DNA of 33,248 bases from CAZISM01 sp964541895 (GTDB taxonomy: Bacteria > Zhuqueibacterota > Zhuqueibacteria > Residuimicrobiales > Residuimicrobiaceae), in contig CAZISM010000054.1 in NCBI GenBank assembly GCA_964541895.1, positions 1 through 33,248 on the forward strand. Direction: 5' to 3'. The position numbers were made by a program, and so were the translations under genes. The notes beneath the pieces were generated by a model. That model was not told the origin of the DNA. It saw only the letters and a program-made list of their open reading frames with translations, and ran no database searches. This document shows positions 31,978-33,248 of this stretch, piece after piece (position 1 is the first letter of the stretch; each line of letters opens with the position of its first letter).

Positions 31978-32937
31978 TTGGAACGCAAGGTAACCCTGTT
32001 ATCGGTTTTGCGCCGGGCGGCGCCGTTCATGAGCCTCATTCTCATGGCTCTGGTGCTCAGCATTCTTTCGCCCTATTTTTTGAGCGTCGATAATCTGCTC
32101 GCCATCGGTTTACAGATGTCGGTGGTCGCCATCATGGCGGTCGGCCAGATGATGGTTATCATTTCTTCCGGCATCGACCTGTCGGTCGGTTCCCTGCTGG
32201 GATTGTGCGGTATTGTAGCGACGATGATGTTGTCCAGTGGCATGGGCCTGATCCCGGCGATCGTGGTGGGCTTGTTGTTGGGTACGGTTCTGGGTTTGCT
32301 GGCCGGCGGACTGATCGCGTACGGGCATCTGCCGCCGTTCATCGCCACCCTGGGCATCATGGGCATTGCCCGCGGTGCGGCGCTGTTGTTGACCGGCGGG
32401 GTGCCGGTGTTTGGACTGCCGCCCTCTTTTGGTTTTCTCGGCGGCGGCCGTTTTTTTAATCTGATACCCATGCCGGTTCTGTTGACGGTTGTGCTGGCGT
32501 TCGTGGGTCATTTTATTTTAACCCGCCTGGCCTTTGGCCGGCATATTTTTGCCATCGGCAGCAACGAAACCGGCGCCCGCCTCTCCGGTGTGGATGTGCC
32601 CAGGATGCTGCTGAAAATTTATGCGCTCAACGGACTGCTCTGCGCCGTCGCCGGCATCGTCCTGGCATCGCGGCTGAGTTCCGGACAACCGACGGCGGGC
32701 ACGGGGTACGAACTGGATGTCATCGCCGCCTGTGTCATCGGCGGCGCCAGCTTGACCGGAGGCGAGGGCACCATCCTCGGCGCCATGATCGGCGCCATGA
32801 TCATGGGCGTGCTGCGAAACGGCTGCAATCTGTTGAACATTTCGCCGTTCTGGCAGCAGATCGCCATCGGCACCATTATTATCGTGGCTGTGTTTTCCGA
32901 TCAGTATCGAAAACATAAACTGGCCAGATCTGTTTGA
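31978..32937 (+). CDS. sugar ABC transporter permease, RbsC-like
   Basis: The membrane subunit of a ribose/xylose-type importer (BPD_transp_2 family). It has 319 residues and 8-10 hydrophobic segments. Family blocks: SVVAIMAVGQMMVIISSGIDLSVGS, LIAYGHLPPFIATLGIMGIARG, GSNETGARLSGVDV and YELDVIAACVIGGASLTGGEGTILGA, the cytoplasmic loop that contacts the ATPase. The start is TTG with a ribosome site and promoter just upstream. The binding-protein gene follows by 23 bp. No ATPase gene is upstream; it may lie beyond the window edge. Confidence 0.94.
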   Translation: MERKVTLLSVLRRAAPFMSLILMALVLSILSPYFLSVDNLLAIGLQMSVVAIMAVGQMMVIISSGIDLSVGSLLGLCGIVATMMLSSGMGLIPAIVVGLLLGTVLGLLAGGLIAYGHLPPFIATLGIMGIARGAALLLTGGVPVFGLPPSFGFLGGGRFFNLIPMPVLLTVVLAFVGHFILTRLAFGRHIFAIGSNETGARLSGVDVPRMLLKIYALNGLLCAVAGIVLASRLSSGQPTAGTGYELDVIAACVIGGASLTGGEGTILGAMIGAMIMGVLRNGCNLLNISPFWQQIAIGTIIIVAVFSDQYRKHKLARSV

Positions 32938-32960
32938 GGTTTAAAAGTCTGGAGATGTGT

Positions 32961-33248
32961 ATGAAATGGTTCAGGTTTCTATTGCTTTGTGCTCTTGCGT
33001 TTGCGTTCAGCTGCAGCACGCCCAAAAGCGATACCCTGCAGATTCTGGTTTCGCCGAAAGGATTGACGCAGAATTTCTGGCTCAAGGTCAAAGCCGGCGC
33101 GGAAGCAGCCGGCCGGGATCTGGGCGTTGAGGTCATCTGGAAAGGGCCGCAGAGCGAGCTGGATATCGCCGGCCAGATCGGCATGGTGGAAGATTATATC
33201 AACAAAAAGGTGGACGGCATTGTCCTTGCCGCCTGCGATACCCGCGGT
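32961..33248 (+). CDS. sugar ABC transporter substrate-binding lipoprotein, 5' part (runs off the window)
   Basis: The first 96 codons of a periplasmic-binding protein of the RbsB-like (Peripla_BP_4) family. The signal peptide (KWFRFLLLCALAFAFSC) has a lipobox with Cys18. The start of the first lobe follows (LQILVSPKGLTQNFWLKVKAGAEAA, then VEVIWKGPQSELDIAGQIGMVEDYI and VDGIVLAACDT). These match the first-lobe pattern of ribose/galactose binders. GGAG lies 6 nt before the ATG. The frame stays open to the last base. Confidence 0.9.
   Translation, partial: MKWFRFLLLCALAFAFSCSTPKSDTLQILVSPKGLTQNFWLKVKAGAEAAGRDLGVEVIWKGPQSELDIAGQIGMVEDYINKKVDGIVLAACDTRG

Overview
The window looks like part of a chromosome from an uncultured bacterium of the FCB group (Fibrobacteres-Chlorobi-Bacteroidetes and candidate phyla such as KSB1, Zixibacteria or Latescibacteria). 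This is inferred from a DUF3098-like small membrane protein, a lipoprotein carrying the soluble tail typical of DUF2723 proteins, a DUF5723-like outer-membrane barrel, many Tat-type signals, and a sulfatase/DUF1080/AGE sugar cluster. Several proteins have lipoboxes or outer-membrane features, so the cell is probably diderm. The best promoters fit ordinary sigma-70 spacing (TTGACA, 17 bp, TAnnnT) rather than the Bacteroidetes -33/-7 type. A run of 100 N at 28393-28492 marks an assembly gap, as expected of a draft or metagenome assembly.

Layout: 1-132, two tRNA genes on the minus strand (one cut by the window edge, one tRNA-Val). 220-2829, a small membrane protein, a Tat-exported glycosylasparaginase, and selD, which is itself a selenoprotein gene read through an in-frame UGA. 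3168-5427, an ECF sigma factor, its anti-sigma factor and a TPR lipoprotein in one operon. 5428-5921, a hairpin-rich spacer with one small Cys-containing ORF. 5922-9640 (minus), a three-subunit molybdenum aldehyde oxidoreductase of the PaoABC type. 9839-13341, a mannose-family PTS operon with IIC, IID, HPr and enzyme I but no IIA or IIB. 13564-17903, metK, ahcY, a lipoprotein and an outer-membrane protein. 18076-23179 (minus), a Tat-exported nitrilase-family protein, a phosphofructokinase with PPi-type active-site residues, prephenate dehydratase, an AI-2E-family-like membrane protein and a lone cyclic-nucleotide-binding domain. 23364-27097, an EnvC-like protein, holB, ricT and a second ECF sigma factor. 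27254-33248, a carbohydrate region: AGE-family epimerase (broken by the gap), DUF1080 protein, sulfatase and YiaK-like dehydrogenase on one side, and a divergent sugar ABC permease and binding protein on the other.

How the parts fit: metK and ahcY form an activated-methyl-cycle unit. EnvC, holB and ricT are housekeeping genes in a compact run. The right end reads as a catabolic locus for sulfated or modified glycans: a desulfating enzyme, a putative sugar-derivative hydrolase, a 2-keto-sugar-acid reductase, an epimerase and a transporter. The most notable items are the Sec-containing SelD with its SECIS-like hairpin, the ECF sigma/anti-sigma operon ending in a TPR lipoprotein with a detached DUF2723-type tail, the PTS without IIA/IIB, the PPi-type PFK, and a dispersed 20-bp palindrome found three times.
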